DNA from: an uncultured Porphyromonas sp.
Lineage (GTDB): Bacteria > Bacteroidota > Bacteroidia > Bacteroidales > Porphyromonadaceae
Direction: 5' to 3'
DNA length: 40,081 nucleotides
Assembly (NCBI GenBank): GCA_905372565.1
Contig: CAJPPK010000016.1
Span: forward strand, 1 to 40,081
The translations under genes were made by a program, and so were the position numbers. Positions within the stretch are counted from its first letter, which is position 1; each line of letters begins with the position of its first letter. Under the pieces are notes generated by a model. It made no database searches. It saw only the letters and a list, made by a program, of their open reading frames with translations, and had not been told where the DNA came from. This document shows positions 32,172 to 40,081 of this stretch, piece after piece.

Positions 32172-33617
32172 ATGCAAGATAGCGATCAGATCATTGATGA
32201 AGTTACCTCGAGTGACTATAAATACGGTTTTACTACCGAAATCGAAACAGAGACCATCGGTAAAGGCCTGACGGAAGAGACCGTTCGCCTGATCTCTGCG
32301 AAGAAAGAGGAGCCGGAGTGGCTCCTAGAGTTCCGCCTCGACGCCTTCCGCCATTGGCAGTCGATGGAGATGCCTGACTGGGCTCTGCTGAAGATCCCCC
32401 CTATTGACTACCAGGACATCATCTATTACGCCGCACCAAAGAAGAAGGAAGGCCCCAAGAGCCTAGACGAAGTAGACCCAGAGCTACTCCGTACCTTCGA
32501 GAAGCTCGGCATTCCGCTGGAGGAGCAGAAGATCCTTAGTGGCATCGCCGTAGACGCTGTCATGGACTCGGTCTCGGTGAAGACGACCTTCCGTGAGACT
32601 TTGGCGGAGAAGGGGATTATCTTCTGCTCCTTTAGCGAAGCCGTCAAGGAGTATCCTGACCTCGTACGCAAGTACCTAGGTACGGTCGTCCCCCACAAGG
32701 ACAATTACTTTGCAGCGCTGAACTCGGCCGTCTTCAGCGATGGCTCCTTCGTCTACATCCCCAAGGGTACCCGTTGCCCGATGGAGCTCTCGACCTATTT
32801 CCGTATCAATGCCATCAACACGGGGCAGTTTGAACGTACCTTGATCGTCGCCGACGAAGGGGCTTACGTCAGCTACCTCGAGGGTTGTACCGCCCCACAG
32901 CGTGACGAGAATCAGCTTCACGCTGCCATTGTCGAGATCATCGTAGAGCAAGACGCCGAAGTCAAGTACTCTACCGTCCAGAATTGGTATCCCGGCGACA
33001 AGGAAGGCAAGGGTGGTGTCTACAACTTCGTCACGAAGCGCGGTCACTGTCGTGGAGCTCGCGCCAAGCTATCCTGGACGCAAGTCGAGACGGGGTCAGC
33101 GATTACATGGAAGTATCCTAGCTGTGTCCTCGAGGGAGACGACTCCGTCGCTGAGTTTTACTCCGTCGCTGTCACCAATAACTTCCAGCAGGCAGACACT
33201 GGGACGAAGATGATTCACCTCGGGAAGAATACCCGTAGCCGTATCGTCTCCAAGGGGATCTCCGCCGGACAGAGCCAGAATAGCTACCGTGGACTAGTGT
33301 ATGCTGGGCCAAATGCCGAGAATGCACGTAACCACTCCCAGTGTGACAGTCTCCTACTGAGTGACCGCTGTGGAGCACACACCTTCCCCTACGTCCATGT
33401 AGATAATGATACGGCGATCATCGAGCACGAGGCTACGACCAGCAAGATCAGCGAAGACCAGATCTTCTACTGCCAGCAGCGTGGCATAGGAGTAGAGGAA
33501 GCGGTCGGGCTCATCGTCAATGGCTACGCCAAAGAAGTGATGAACAAGCTCCCGATGGAGTTCGCTGTCGAAGCACAGAAGCTCCTCTCCATCTCCCTCG
33601 AAGGCTCCGTAGGCTAG
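32172..33617 (+). CDS. sufB: Fe-S cluster assembly scaffold protein SufB
   Basis: The 481-residue protein matches SufB throughout. It has GITEETVRLIS-like and EEPEWLLEFRLDAFRHW N-terminal blocks, VPHKDNYFAALNSAVFSDGSFVYIPKGTRCPMELSTYFRIN, and SYLEGCTAPQRDENQLHAAIVE. Its C-terminus contains ARNHSQCDSLLLSDRCGAHTFPYV, with the Cys region used for cluster assembly, and HEATTSKISEDQIFYCQQRG. It forms the SufBC2D scaffold that builds Fe-S clusters. It is first in the sufBCD operon, with sufC 40 bp downstream. Confidence 0.97.
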   Translation: MQDSDQIIDEVTSSDYKYGFTTEIETETIGKGLTEETVRLISAKKEEPEWLLEFRLDAFRHWQSMEMPDWALLKIPPIDYQDIIYYAAPKKKEGPKSLDEVDPELLRTFEKLGIPLEEQKILSGIAVDAVMDSVSVKTTFRETLAEKGIIFCSFSEAVKEYPDLVRKYLGTVVPHKDNYFAALNSAVFSDGSFVYIPKGTRCPMELSTYFRINAINTGQFERTLIVADEGAYVSYLEGCTAPQRDENQLHAAIVEIIVEQDAEVKYSTVQNWYPGDKEGKGGVYNFVTKRGHCRGARAKLSWTQVETGSAITWKYPSCVLEGDDSVAEFYSVAVTNNFQQADTGTKMIHLGKNTRSRIVSKGISAGQSQNSYRGLVYAGPNAENARNHSQCDSLLLSDRCGAHTFPYVHVDNDTAIIEHEATTSKISEDQIFYCQQRGIGVEEAVGLIVNGYAKEVMNKLPMEFAVEAQKLLSISLEGSVG

Positions 33618-33657
33618 CCATCCCTTACCCATACAGACTATAACATGATCGATAGAT

Positions 33658-34410
33658 ATGCTTAAGATAGAAAACCTCCACGCCAACATCGGCGATAAAG
33701 AGATCCTAAAGGGGATCAATCTCACCGTAGGAAAGGGCGAAATCCACGCCATCATGGGTCCTAACGGCTCGGGAAAGAGCACGCTCTCCTCCGTACTAGT
33801 AGGCCATCCGACCTTTGAGGTTACGGAAGGCAGCGTCGACTTCGAGGGTCAGGATCTGCTTGAGCTAGAGCCTGAGGAGCGAGCGCACCTCGGTCTCTTC
33901 CTCAGCTTCCAGTATCCGGTCGAGATACCTGGTGTCAGCATGGTGAACTTCATGCGTGCTGCCCTCAACGAACGTCGCAAGGCCGAGGGGCTAGACCCTA
34001 TCCCTGCGGCAGAATTCCTCAAGCTAATGAAGCAAAAGAGGGAGCTAGTCGAGCTAGACAGCAAGCTTGCCAGCAGATCAGTCAACGAAGGCTTCTCCGG
34101 AGGTGAGAAGAAGCGCAACGAAATCTTCCAGATGGCGATGCTAGAGCCTAAGCTCGCCATCCTTGACGAGACGGATAGTGGTCTGGACATCGATGCTCTG
34201 CGTATCGTAGCCAAGGGCGTCAATGAGCTACGGAGCCCCGAAACCTCCACCATCGTCATCACGCACTACCAGCGTCTACTAGACTATATCAAGCCAGACT
34301 TCGTCCATGTCCTCTACAAGGGTCGCATCGTGCGCTCCGGAGGGCCTGAGCTTGCTCTCGAACTCGAGCAGCGTGGCTACGACTGGATCAAGGACGAAGT
34401 CGGAGAATAA
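33658..34410 (+). CDS. sufC: Fe-S cluster assembly ATPase SufC
   Basis: The 250-residue ABC ATPase has Walker A GPNGSGKST (about residues 38-46), the SufC-type signature FSGGEKKRNEIFQMA, Walker B LAILDETDSGLDIDAL and the H-loop IVITHYQRLLDYI. The Asp-Glu-Thr-Asp-Ser-Gly-Leu-Asp string is typical of SufC. It drives conformational change in the SufBC2D complex. sufD starts within 10 bp of its end. Confidence 0.97.
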   Translation: MLKIENLHANIGDKEILKGINLTVGKGEIHAIMGPNGSGKSTLSSVLVGHPTFEVTEGSVDFEGQDLLELEPEERAHLGLFLSFQYPVEIPGVSMVNFMRAALNERRKAEGLDPIPAAEFLKLMKQKRELVELDSKLASRSVNEGFSGGEKKRNEIFQMAMLEPKLAILDETDSGLDIDALRIVAKGVNELRSPETSTIVITHYQRLLDYIKPDFVHVLYKGRIVRSGGPELALELEQRGYDWIKDEVGE

Positions 34411-34419
34411 GTCGTGTCT

Positions 34420-35640
34420 ATGGAAGCTATCACCAAGAAATATCTCGAGCTCTACGCTCTTCACAGCGCAGAACTGCAGGCTCGCCCCGAGCTACTCGTG
34501 CACCATCGTGAGGCAGCCTATGACGCTTTCGCTCGGCAGGGACTACCTCGCTTCAAGAGCGAGGACTACCAGCGCACCGATCTGCCCAGCCTCTTCGACC
34601 AAGACTGGCAGCTCACCCTCCTCGAGGGATCACCCTACTGGGCATCACAGGCCTTCGCTCCGGGGATCTTCGTCGGGAGTCTGTCTGACTTCGTCCGTCT
34701 CTATCCCGAGGTAGCGGCAGAGCACTACGCTCGCATCGCCCCAGCCACGGAGGACGGACTCGTAGCCCTCAACACCCTCTTCACCGCTGATGGCCTCGTG
34801 GTCTACCTACCCAAGGGAAGCGAACTACCCGGCCACATCGAGCTACGAAGCATCCTCCCTCGTCAGGCAGGTCACCTAAGCATCGAGCGAGCACTGATCA
34901 TCGTCGAGGATGACGCTAAGGTCGCCCTCTACTACGAAGACTGTCCTGAGGAGGTCGACGGAGCTGCGATGACCCTACGTACGATGGAGGTCTATGTCGG
35001 GCGACGTGCTTCCTTCACCCTCGTCGATCGTGAGGAATCGAATGCGTCTAACATCCGCGTCTCTTCCACCTACATTCGACAGATGAAGGATAGCCATGTG
35101 AACGTCTCAGGAGTAACCCTCTCCAACGGGACCACACGCAATAACTTCTTCATCACCCTAGCTGAAGAGCAGGCCGACCTGAAGATCCAGGGGCTAGCCC
35201 TCAACAGTGGTGCATCGCACACGGACAACTTCTCCTTCATCGCCCATGCTGTCCCCCACTGTACGTCCGACGAACTCTTCAAATACGTCCTCCAAGACCA
35301 GAGCCGGGGCGTCTTCACCGGACGCATACTCGTAGCTCAGGATGCGCAGAAGACGCAGGCTTATCAGAACAACCGCAACCTTCTCCTCTCCAAGGACGCT
35401 CGTATGCAGTCTAAACCTCAGCTTGAGATCTACGCAGACGATGTGAAGTGCTCGCATGGGATGACCACTGGCCAGCTAAGCGCAGACGCTCTCTTCTACA
35501 TGCGTCAGCGTGGGATCTCACTCGAGGAGGCTCGCCTCATGCTCAGCAATGCTTTCGCCGAAGACGTCCTAGCACGTATCCCGATCGAAGAGCTAGCCGA
35601 GGTGCTCCGCCAGCGTGTCGAAGAGCGCCTACGCAAGTAG
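34420..35640 (+). CDS. sufD: Fe-S cluster assembly protein SufD
   Basis: From ATG 34420 the protein is 406 residues; GTG 34414 is an alternative start two codons earlier. SufD/SufB-family blocks are SEDYQRTDLPSLF near the N-terminus, AEDDA-like LIIVEDDAKVALYYED, SHVNVSGVTLSNGTTRNNFFITLAEEQADLKIQGL, SRGVFTGRILVAQDAQKTQAYQNNRNLLLS and EIYADDVKCSHGMTTGQLSADALFYMRQRGIS. It pairs with SufB in the scaffold. No sufS, sufE or sufU follows; the operon ends with a hairpin. Confidence 0.95.
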   Translation: MEAITKKYLELYALHSAELQARPELLVHHREAAYDAFARQGLPRFKSEDYQRTDLPSLFDQDWQLTLLEGSPYWASQAFAPGIFVGSLSDFVRLYPEVAAEHYARIAPATEDGLVALNTLFTADGLVVYLPKGSELPGHIELRSILPRQAGHLSIERALIIVEDDAKVALYYEDCPEEVDGAAMTLRTMEVYVGRRASFTLVDREESNASNIRVSSTYIRQMKDSHVNVSGVTLSNGTTRNNFFITLAEEQADLKIQGLALNSGASHTDNFSFIAHAVPHCTSDELFKYVLQDQSRGVFTGRILVAQDAQKTQAYQNNRNLLLSKDARMQSKPQLEIYADDVKCSHGMTTGQLSADALFYMRQRGISLEEARLMLSNAFAEDVLARIPIEELAEVLRQRVEERLRK

Positions 35641-35671
35641 CCCCTCCCCACATTCTTTATCTTCTTTACAG

Positions 35672-35707
35672 GTCAGCCCTATACCTCCAGCGAGGTATGG
35701 GGCTGAC
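35672..35707 (+). terminator. Hairpin terminator after sufD
   Basis: The arms at 35672-35686 (GTCAGCCCTATACCT) and 35693-35707 pair over 15 bp with a single G-U position, around a 6-nt loop. It starts 32 bp after the sufD stop. The downstream bases are not a clean U-tract. Confidence 0.7.
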
Positions 35708-35785
35708 GCTTGATATACGATGCCTAGGCGTAAGATCAGAGGATAAAGCTCCCGACAGAGACCAAGCTAGAGCCCCTAGCAGACC

Positions 35786-35863
35786 AAGGATAGCCTTGGC
35801 TCGGTCTAAGGTCTACCTTCTCTCCGATAGAGGTAGACCTTTCTTCAGAGAGAGGTTAGCCTT
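35786..35863. repeat. Family B palindromic array, copy B3
   Basis: Units start at 35786, 35808, 35830 and 35852: AAGGATAGCCTT, AAGGTCTACCTT, GAGGTAGACCTT and GAGGTTAGCCTT, with exact 22-bp pitch. A decayed fifth unit (AAGCTAGAGCCC, 35764-35775) sits in phase just before. The array lies in the 400-bp gap between sufD and the DUF2723 gene. The rest of the gap holds the sufD terminator and the next promoter. Confidence 0.88.
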
Positions 35864-35967
35864 TCCCTCTCCTATCCTCCAGCTCATTCCTCCCATCCCC
35901 CGTCCTTAGCGGGGGCTCAAGTGTGTCGCCCTGAACGGATAGAGCATACCAACTCACTCGTTATAGC

Positions 35968-35975
35968 TATCTTTG
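35968..35975 (+). promoter_or_regulatory. -7 promoter element for the DUF2723 gene
   Basis: TATCTTTG is an exact TAnnTTTG. Initiation near 35982 leaves a 60-nt leader to ATG 36042. Confidence 0.6.
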
Positions 35976-36041
35976 TAGGAAATTCAGTATAGGGGAGCTT
36001 GTGCCTTGACGCTTGCTCCCGAAAGCCAACTTCGTCCTCCT

Positions 36042-39000
36042 ATGAATTGGAAGCTATTTAATCGAACGAATAACCTCATCGGTTGGCTCGCCTTTGCCCT
36101 GGCTACGGCGACCTACCTCCTGACTATCGGATCATCAGCCAGTCTCTGGGACTGCGCAGAGTTCATCGCTTGCGACTACAAGCTCGAGATCGGGCACCCA
36201 CCAGGAGCGCCCTTCTATATGCTGGTCTATAACGTCATCTCTCACCTAGGTCGGAGTCCGGAGCTAGCAGCCCTGATGACCAACGCCACTTCGGCCGTGC
36301 TAAGTGGGCTAACGATCCTCTTCCTCTTCTGGACGATCACTCATATGGTACGCCGAGTCCTAGCTCCCAAGGCACATCTCGGTAAGCAAGGCTTCGAGCC
36401 CACAGGTCAGGTCGTCACCCTAGGTCAAGCTATCGCAATCTTCGGGTCGGGGATCGTGGGAAGCTTGGTCTACACCTTCTCCGACTCCTTCTGGTTTAGC
36501 GCTATCGAAGCCGAGGTGTATGCCTTCAGTTCGCTCTTCACGGCGGTCGTCTTCTGGCTTATCTTTAAGTGGGAAGAGCGTAGCGAATACCCTCGCTCAG
36601 ACCGCTGGCTCGTGCTGATCGCCTACCTCATGGGGCTGAGTATCGGCGTCCACCTGCTGAATCTCCTCTGCCTCCCCGCCATGGCACTAGTCTTCTATTA
36701 CCGCCGAGCGTCTAAGCCTTCGATGAAGGGGGCAGTCTTAGCTCTCCTAGGCTCCTTCGCTTTGGTCGGATTGATGATGTATGGCGTCGTGCAGGGTGTA
36801 CCTAAGATGGCTGGACACTGGGATCGCTTCTTCGTGAACGTCCTAGGCTTCGGCTACAATGGCGGCCTTTACGTCTACCTCGCCGTGCTGGCGCTGGTAC
36901 TTATCTGGGGCGTCTACGAGACACAGCGTGCCCTCTCTGAGGCCAAGCTCCTCGGCTCACACCGCCTACGCCTGGCTGTGATCCTCTCACTCGTGCTCAT
37001 GGGTATCCCCTTGATAGGCAATGCCCTCATCGGACTCGTGATCGCAGGAGCCATCGGTGCCTTCTTCTATCTCTACAAGGGACTATCGGCACGGGCGATA
37101 CACCTGCTTCAGATGTGTCTCGTGGCTATCGCTGTCGGCTTCTCCTCCTACGGGGTCATCCTCGTACGTGCGGTCGCCGACCCTCCGATGAATGAGAACT
37201 CTCCTGGAGACGCCTTCTCCCTCCGCTACTACCTCGCACGTGAGCAGTACGGATCAGCTCCCCTCATCTACGGACCGACCTTCGCCTCCAGCTACGTCTA
37301 TGGCTCTGACGGTCGCCCAGTGATTAAGGAAGGCGAGCCGATCTATGGCCGTATCGACAAGACCGACGCATCACAGCCCGACGAATATGTCGTGCGCTCC
37401 AAGAAGGAGGAACCTGAATACGAATCCGCCGGTATGATGCTCTTCCCTCGTGTCTATGACCGTGGGCATGCGCAGATGTACAATTCGTGGATGGGACGTG
37501 AGGACAACGATATGACGATCCCTAGCTTCGGTGACAATCTCACCTATTTCTTCAACTACCAGGTCAACTATATGTACTGGAGATACTTCCTTTGGAACTT
37601 CGTAGGACGTCAGAATGACCTGCAAGGGGACGGAGGTCTACTGAAGGGGGGAGCTATGTCTGGTATCCCATTTATCGATGCTTTCTTCTACGGAGATACG
37701 GATACTCTACCCGAAGCAATGACTGATAACAAGGGACGCAATGTCTACTTCGCCCTACCGCTACTACTTGGTCTGATCGGACTCTTCTGGCAGATCAACC
37801 GAGGGCGTAGGGGGATGGAGAGTTTCTGGGTCACTTTCATGCTCTTCTTCATGACTGGGCTGGCGATTGTGCTCTACCTTAACCAGTATCCGGGACAGCC
37901 TCGTGAGCGTGACTATGCGTATGTCGGCTCGTTTTATGCCTTCGCTATCTGGGTAGGCTTTGGCGTTGCCGCTCTGTCGACCCTAGCTAGCGAATTCCTA
38001 GGAGCTAAGGAAAAGGGGAAGAAGAAAGACCAAGAGTCCACTCCGGCTATACAGCCGATCTACGCGGGCATCGTCACCCTGCTGGCTATCCTTGTCCCTA
38101 TTCAGATGGCAGGTCAGAATTGGGATGACCACGACCGTTCCGGTCGCACCGTAGCCAGCGACATGGGACGCAACTACCTCGAGAGTTGCGAGCCAAATGC
38201 CGTGCTCTTCTGCTACGGAGACAATGACACCTTCCCCCTCTGGTACGCACAGGAGGTCGAGGGAGTACGTACCGACATCCGCACGGTGAACCTCTCTTAC
38301 CTCTCCGGAGACTGGTATATCGACCAGATGAAGAAGCAGGCCTACGAAGGGAAGCCCCTCCCACTCGGACTGCTCCCCAAGGCTTACTACTACTATAATA
38401 ACTATGCGCTACTGAATCCACAGGGCTCCGAGCCCATGACGATCGCCGATGCCTTCCAGGCACTCCAGCATGCATCGAAGGATCAGCCCGCCGTCCTGCC
38501 CACGAGCCAGTTCGTCGTCAAGGTAGACTCTGCTAAGGCAGCCGCCTACCTTCAGCGTAGCTTCTCGCATCTAGCTGGCGAAGTCGTATCAGAGATGCCT
38601 ATCTCTCTGGCTGGACGCCAGTATGTCGACCTCGGTGGACTATCCGTCCTCGACCTCATCGCAGGCAATAACTGGGAGCGACCTCTCTACTGGGCGATCA
38701 CTTCACCTAGGAATGCCTTCAATGGCATGGATCGTCACATGGTACAGACTGGGATGGCGGCACAGCTTCTGCCTATCCATGAGCAATCACAGGGCGGTGG
38801 TCAGATCAACGCAGATAGGATGTACGAGACCGTGATGACTAAGTTCCGCTGGTGCGGAGCCGACCGTCCAGGCACCTATTTCGACGAAAATGCCCGTGGC
38901 ATCGTAGCTACGCTCCGAAATCAGGTCTTCACTCCGCTGGCTAACGCCTACCTTGAGCAGGGGAACAAACCTAAGGCGCAGCAGATACTTAAGAAGTGTC

Positions 39001-39323
39001 TCACGACGATCCTTGAGGAGAATGTCCCCTACGAGACGAATTCGCTCTACTTCGCAGATGCCCTCTACAAGGCAGACCTACTGAAGGAGGGTGACCACGT
39101 GCTACGTGCCATCGCACGACGTGGTATCAGCACGCTCCTTTGGGCAGCTCAGCTCAGCCCCGAGAAGCTAGATCAGGTCGCCCGACATGGTGACCTCCAG
39201 GAGGCATATACCGCCCTCTCCTATGCGCTAGACTTCGCTCAGCAGTATGAGCGTAGCGCCCTCAAGGAGTACGAGGCACAGATCCAAGGCCTGCTCGCTA
39301 GACTTGGCGCTCCCAAAAGATGA
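36042..39323 (+). CDS. DUF2723 family large membrane protein (GT-C-like)
   Basis: From ATG 36042 (MNWKLFNRTNN) the protein is 1093 residues; a TTG at 36006 in the same frame is less likely. The N-terminal 380 or so residues contain about ten hydrophobic helices and the DUF2723 hallmark SLWDCAEFIACDYKLEIGHPPGAPFY, followed by FSDSFWFSAIEAEVYAFSSLF. A second hydrophobic block occurs near 570-700, with YLNQYPGQPRERDYAYVGSFYAF. The soluble C-terminal part includes FCYGDNDTFPLWYAQEVEGVRTDIRTVNLSYLSGDWY and a helical, TPR-like end. The family resembles GT-C (protein O-mannosyltransferase-like) glycosyltransferases, so a lipid-linked sugar donor and periplasmic action are likely; substrates are unknown. 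It overlaps the deacetylase gene by 4 bp. Confidence 0.88.
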   Translation: MNWKLFNRTNNLIGWLAFALATATYLLTIGSSASLWDCAEFIACDYKLEIGHPPGAPFYMLVYNVISHLGRSPELAALMTNATSAVLSGLTILFLFWTITHMVRRVLAPKAHLGKQGFEPTGQVVTLGQAIAIFGSGIVGSLVYTFSDSFWFSAIEAEVYAFSSLFTAVVFWLIFKWEERSEYPRSDRWLVLIAYLMGLSIGVHLLNLLCLPAMALVFYYRRASKPSMKGAVLALLGSFALVGLMMYGVVQGVPKMAGHWDRFFVNVLGFGYNGGLYVYLAVLALVLIWGVYETQRALSEAKLLGSHRLRLAVILSLVLMGIPLIGNALIGLVIAGAIGAFFYLYKGLSARAIHLLQMCLVAIAVGFSSYGVILVRAVADPPMNENSPGDAFSLRYYLAREQYGSAPLIYGPTFASSYVYGSDGRPVIKEGEPIYGRIDKTDASQPDEYVVRSKKEEPEYESAGMMLFPRVYDRGHAQMYNSWMGREDNDMTIPSFGDNLTYFFNYQVNYMYWRYFLWNFVGRQNDLQGDGGLLKGGAMSGIPFIDAFFYGDTDTLPEAMTDNKGRNVYFALPLLLGLIGLFWQINRGRRGMESFWVTFMLFFMTGLAIVLYLNQYPGQPRERDYAYVGSFYAFAIWVGFGVAALSTLASEFLGAKEKGKKKDQESTPAIQPIYAGIVTLLAILVPIQMAGQNWDDHDRSGRTVASDMGRNYLESCEPNAVLFCYGDNDTFPLWYAQEVEGVRTDIRTVNLSYLSGDWYIDQMKKQAYEGKPLPLGLLPKAYYYYNNYALLNPQGSEPMTIADAFQALQHASKDQPAVLPTSQFVVKVDSAKAAAYLQRSFSHLAGEVVSEMPISLAGRQYVDLGGLSVLDLIAGNNWERPLYWAITSPRNAFNGMDRHMVQTGMAAQLLPIHEQSQGGGQINADRMYETVMTKFRWCGADRPGTYFDENARGIVATLRNQVFTPLANAYLEQGNKPKAQQILKKCLTTILEENVPYETNSLYFADALYKADLLKEGDHVLRAIARRGISTLLWAAQLSPEKLDQVARHGDLQEAYTALSYALDFAQQYERSALKEYEAQIQGLLARLGAPKR

Positions 39324-39952
39324 TTGAGCGCCTTCTCTGCCGTGTACCTATGTGGTACCGAATGCTTGTCCCCGGAGCTCGCTGGCGTATCCCAGCGATC
39401 TCCGGGAAGAGCATTTATCTCACCTTCGACGACGGTCCGATCCCCGAGGTCACACCTGGGGTACTGGATACGCTCGATGAGCTGGGGATCAAGGCGACCT
39501 TCTTCTGTGTAGCAGATAACGTACGGAAGTACCCCGAGCTATTCGCGGAGATCCAGCGACGAGGCCACGCTGTGGGCAACCATACCTATCACCACATACA
39601 GGGTATATTTCACTCGACGAAGACCTATATGGAGGATGTGTATAAAGCCCATGAGTTGATCCACTCACGCTACTTCCGTCCTCCCCATGGGCACCTACGT
39701 TTTGGGCAGAACCTCGAGCTTAGCCACAGCTTTGAGATCATCATGTGGGACGTGGTGACACGTGATTACAACCCCAAGCTCTCCCCTCAGACGATCCTAA
39801 GCTATGTCCAGCGCTACGCACGCAATGGCTCGATCATCGTCTTCCACGACTCGATCAAGGCGGAGAGGAATATGCGCACGGCGATGCCCCAAGCCGTACG
39901 ATGGCTTCAGCAAGAGGGCTACCACTTCCTACGTATAGGTGATGCTCCCTAG
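39320..39952 (+). CDS. Polysaccharide deacetylase (NodB domain) family protein
   Basis: The 210-residue protein is essentially one NodB domain. The metal and catalytic residues are visible: LTFDDGP (Asp37, Asp38), NHTYHH (His88, His92), RPPHG, MWDVVTRDY and IVFHDS. A carbohydrate esterase family 4 enzyme removes N-acetyl groups from a glycan such as peptidoglycan or another surface sugar. There is no clear signal peptide, although the first 27 residues contain a short hydrophobic, basic stretch. Its ATG overlaps the DUF2723 stop (ATGA), so the two are translationally coupled and probably act on the same glycan. Confidence 0.9.
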   Translation: MIERLLCRVPMWYRMLVPGARWRIPAISGKSIYLTFDDGPIPEVTPGVLDTLDELGIKATFFCVADNVRKYPELFAEIQRRGHAVGNHTYHHIQGIFHSTKTYMEDVYKAHELIHSRYFRPPHGHLRFGQNLELSHSFEIIMWDVVTRDYNPKLSPQTILSYVQRYARNGSIIVFHDSIKAERNMRTAMPQAVRWLQQEGYHFLRIGDAP

Positions 39953-40018
39953 CGCACGAGGATAAATAACGATGGGAAATAAGGAGATGATCATTAAGGT
40001 ACTTGGTATAAAGCAAGC

Positions 40019-40042
40019 GGAGCCGGCTTCCCAGCCAGCTCC
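40019..40042 (+). promoter_or_regulatory. Leader hairpin before the last gene
   Basis: GGAGCCGGCT (40019-40028) pairs with AGCCAGCTCC (40033-40042) over ten positions, with one C-A mismatch and a TCCC loop. It ends 24 nt before an ATG. It could be a terminator for the deacetylase unit or a leader structure. Confidence 0.35.
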
Positions 40043-40066
40043 AACCTATTAACCAAAACCTTAACT

Positions 40067-40081
40067 ATGAAAAATCTTACA
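40067..40081 (+). CDS. Start of a downstream gene, cut by window edge
   Basis: ATG AAA AAT CTT ACA encodes MKNLT, the kind of N-terminus that begins many Bacteroidales exported proteins. Only five codons are visible, so neither the gene nor its product can be confirmed. The AT-rich stretch just before it (TTAACCAAAACCTTAACT) is consistent with a Bacteroidota translation start region. Confidence 0.3.

Noticed and set aside
35448..35909. 153-codon plus-strand frame overlapping the end of sufD and array B3
   Set aside because: It starts inside sufD in another frame, passes through the terminator and the repeat array, and is Arg/Pro/Ser-rich like a shadow frame.

Overview
The window comes from a Bacteroidales chromosome, most likely Porphyromonas or a close relative. 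The evidence is the Bacteroidota promoter element TAnnTTTG ahead of many genes, a fused MurF-alanine racemase, the GlsB/GlsA glycine-lipid pair, GSCFA, DUF2723 and HU-like families, and SPII lipoproteins. The genus is an inference from overall resemblance. Almost everything is core chromosome. I see no phage, transposase, plasmid gene or CRISPR array.

Layout. 1-55: 5' part of a tRNA-Lys(CUU) on the minus strand, cut by the window edge. 378-3608 (minus): trmH-like, mnmD, yaaA and a predicted outer-membrane barrel. 3798-6434 (minus): rsmE and a carboxyltransferase whose biotinyl-like domain has lost its lysine. 6668-8107 (minus): fimbrilin-like lipoprotein plus a 46-residue peptide. 8915-9427 (plus): HU-like protein. 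9556-17911 (minus): tightly packed operon valS-glsA-glsB-yraN-GSCFA-murF/alr. 18355-19359 (plus): D-lactate-type dehydrogenase. 19446-21297 (minus): small accessory genes, including a glycine-zipper lipoprotein and two three-helix membrane proteins. 21761-23494 (minus): large HPr-kinase/PEPCK-fold protein. 23920-24258 (plus): yjdM. 24524-31887 (plus): purH-mreB-mreC-mreD-mrdA-rodA, with the rod elongation machinery. 32172-35640 (plus): sufBCD. 36042-39952 (plus): DUF2723 membrane protein overlapping a polysaccharide deacetylase. 40067: start of another gene.

The most unusual content is non-coding. Two families of short palindromic arrays lie strictly between genes. Family A has four copies (232-325, 18091-18184, 21579-21672, 23609-23702). 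Each is exactly 94 bp: a 10-bp anchor CCAACTAGTA abutting four 15-bp hairpin units at an exact 23-bp pitch, with paired stem changes. Two copies flank the HPr-kinase-like gene in opposite orientation, and both appear to carry the same internal 38-bp inversion relative to the other two. Family B has three copies (8783-8860, 31933-32010, 35786-35863). Each is exactly 78 bp: four 12-bp AAGGTnnACCTT palindromes at a 22-bp pitch, and two copies bracket the suf operon. Unrelated sequences sharing the same plan (four dyads, about two helical turns apart, intergenic) suggest dedicated DNA- or RNA-level elements. They are the best candidates here for something undescribed.

Functionally the genes centre on envelope building (MurF/Alr, MreBCD, PBP2, RodA, glycine lipids, deacetylase, DUF2723), tRNA/rRNA modification (TrmH-like, MnmD, RsmE, ValS), purine synthesis and Fe-S assembly.
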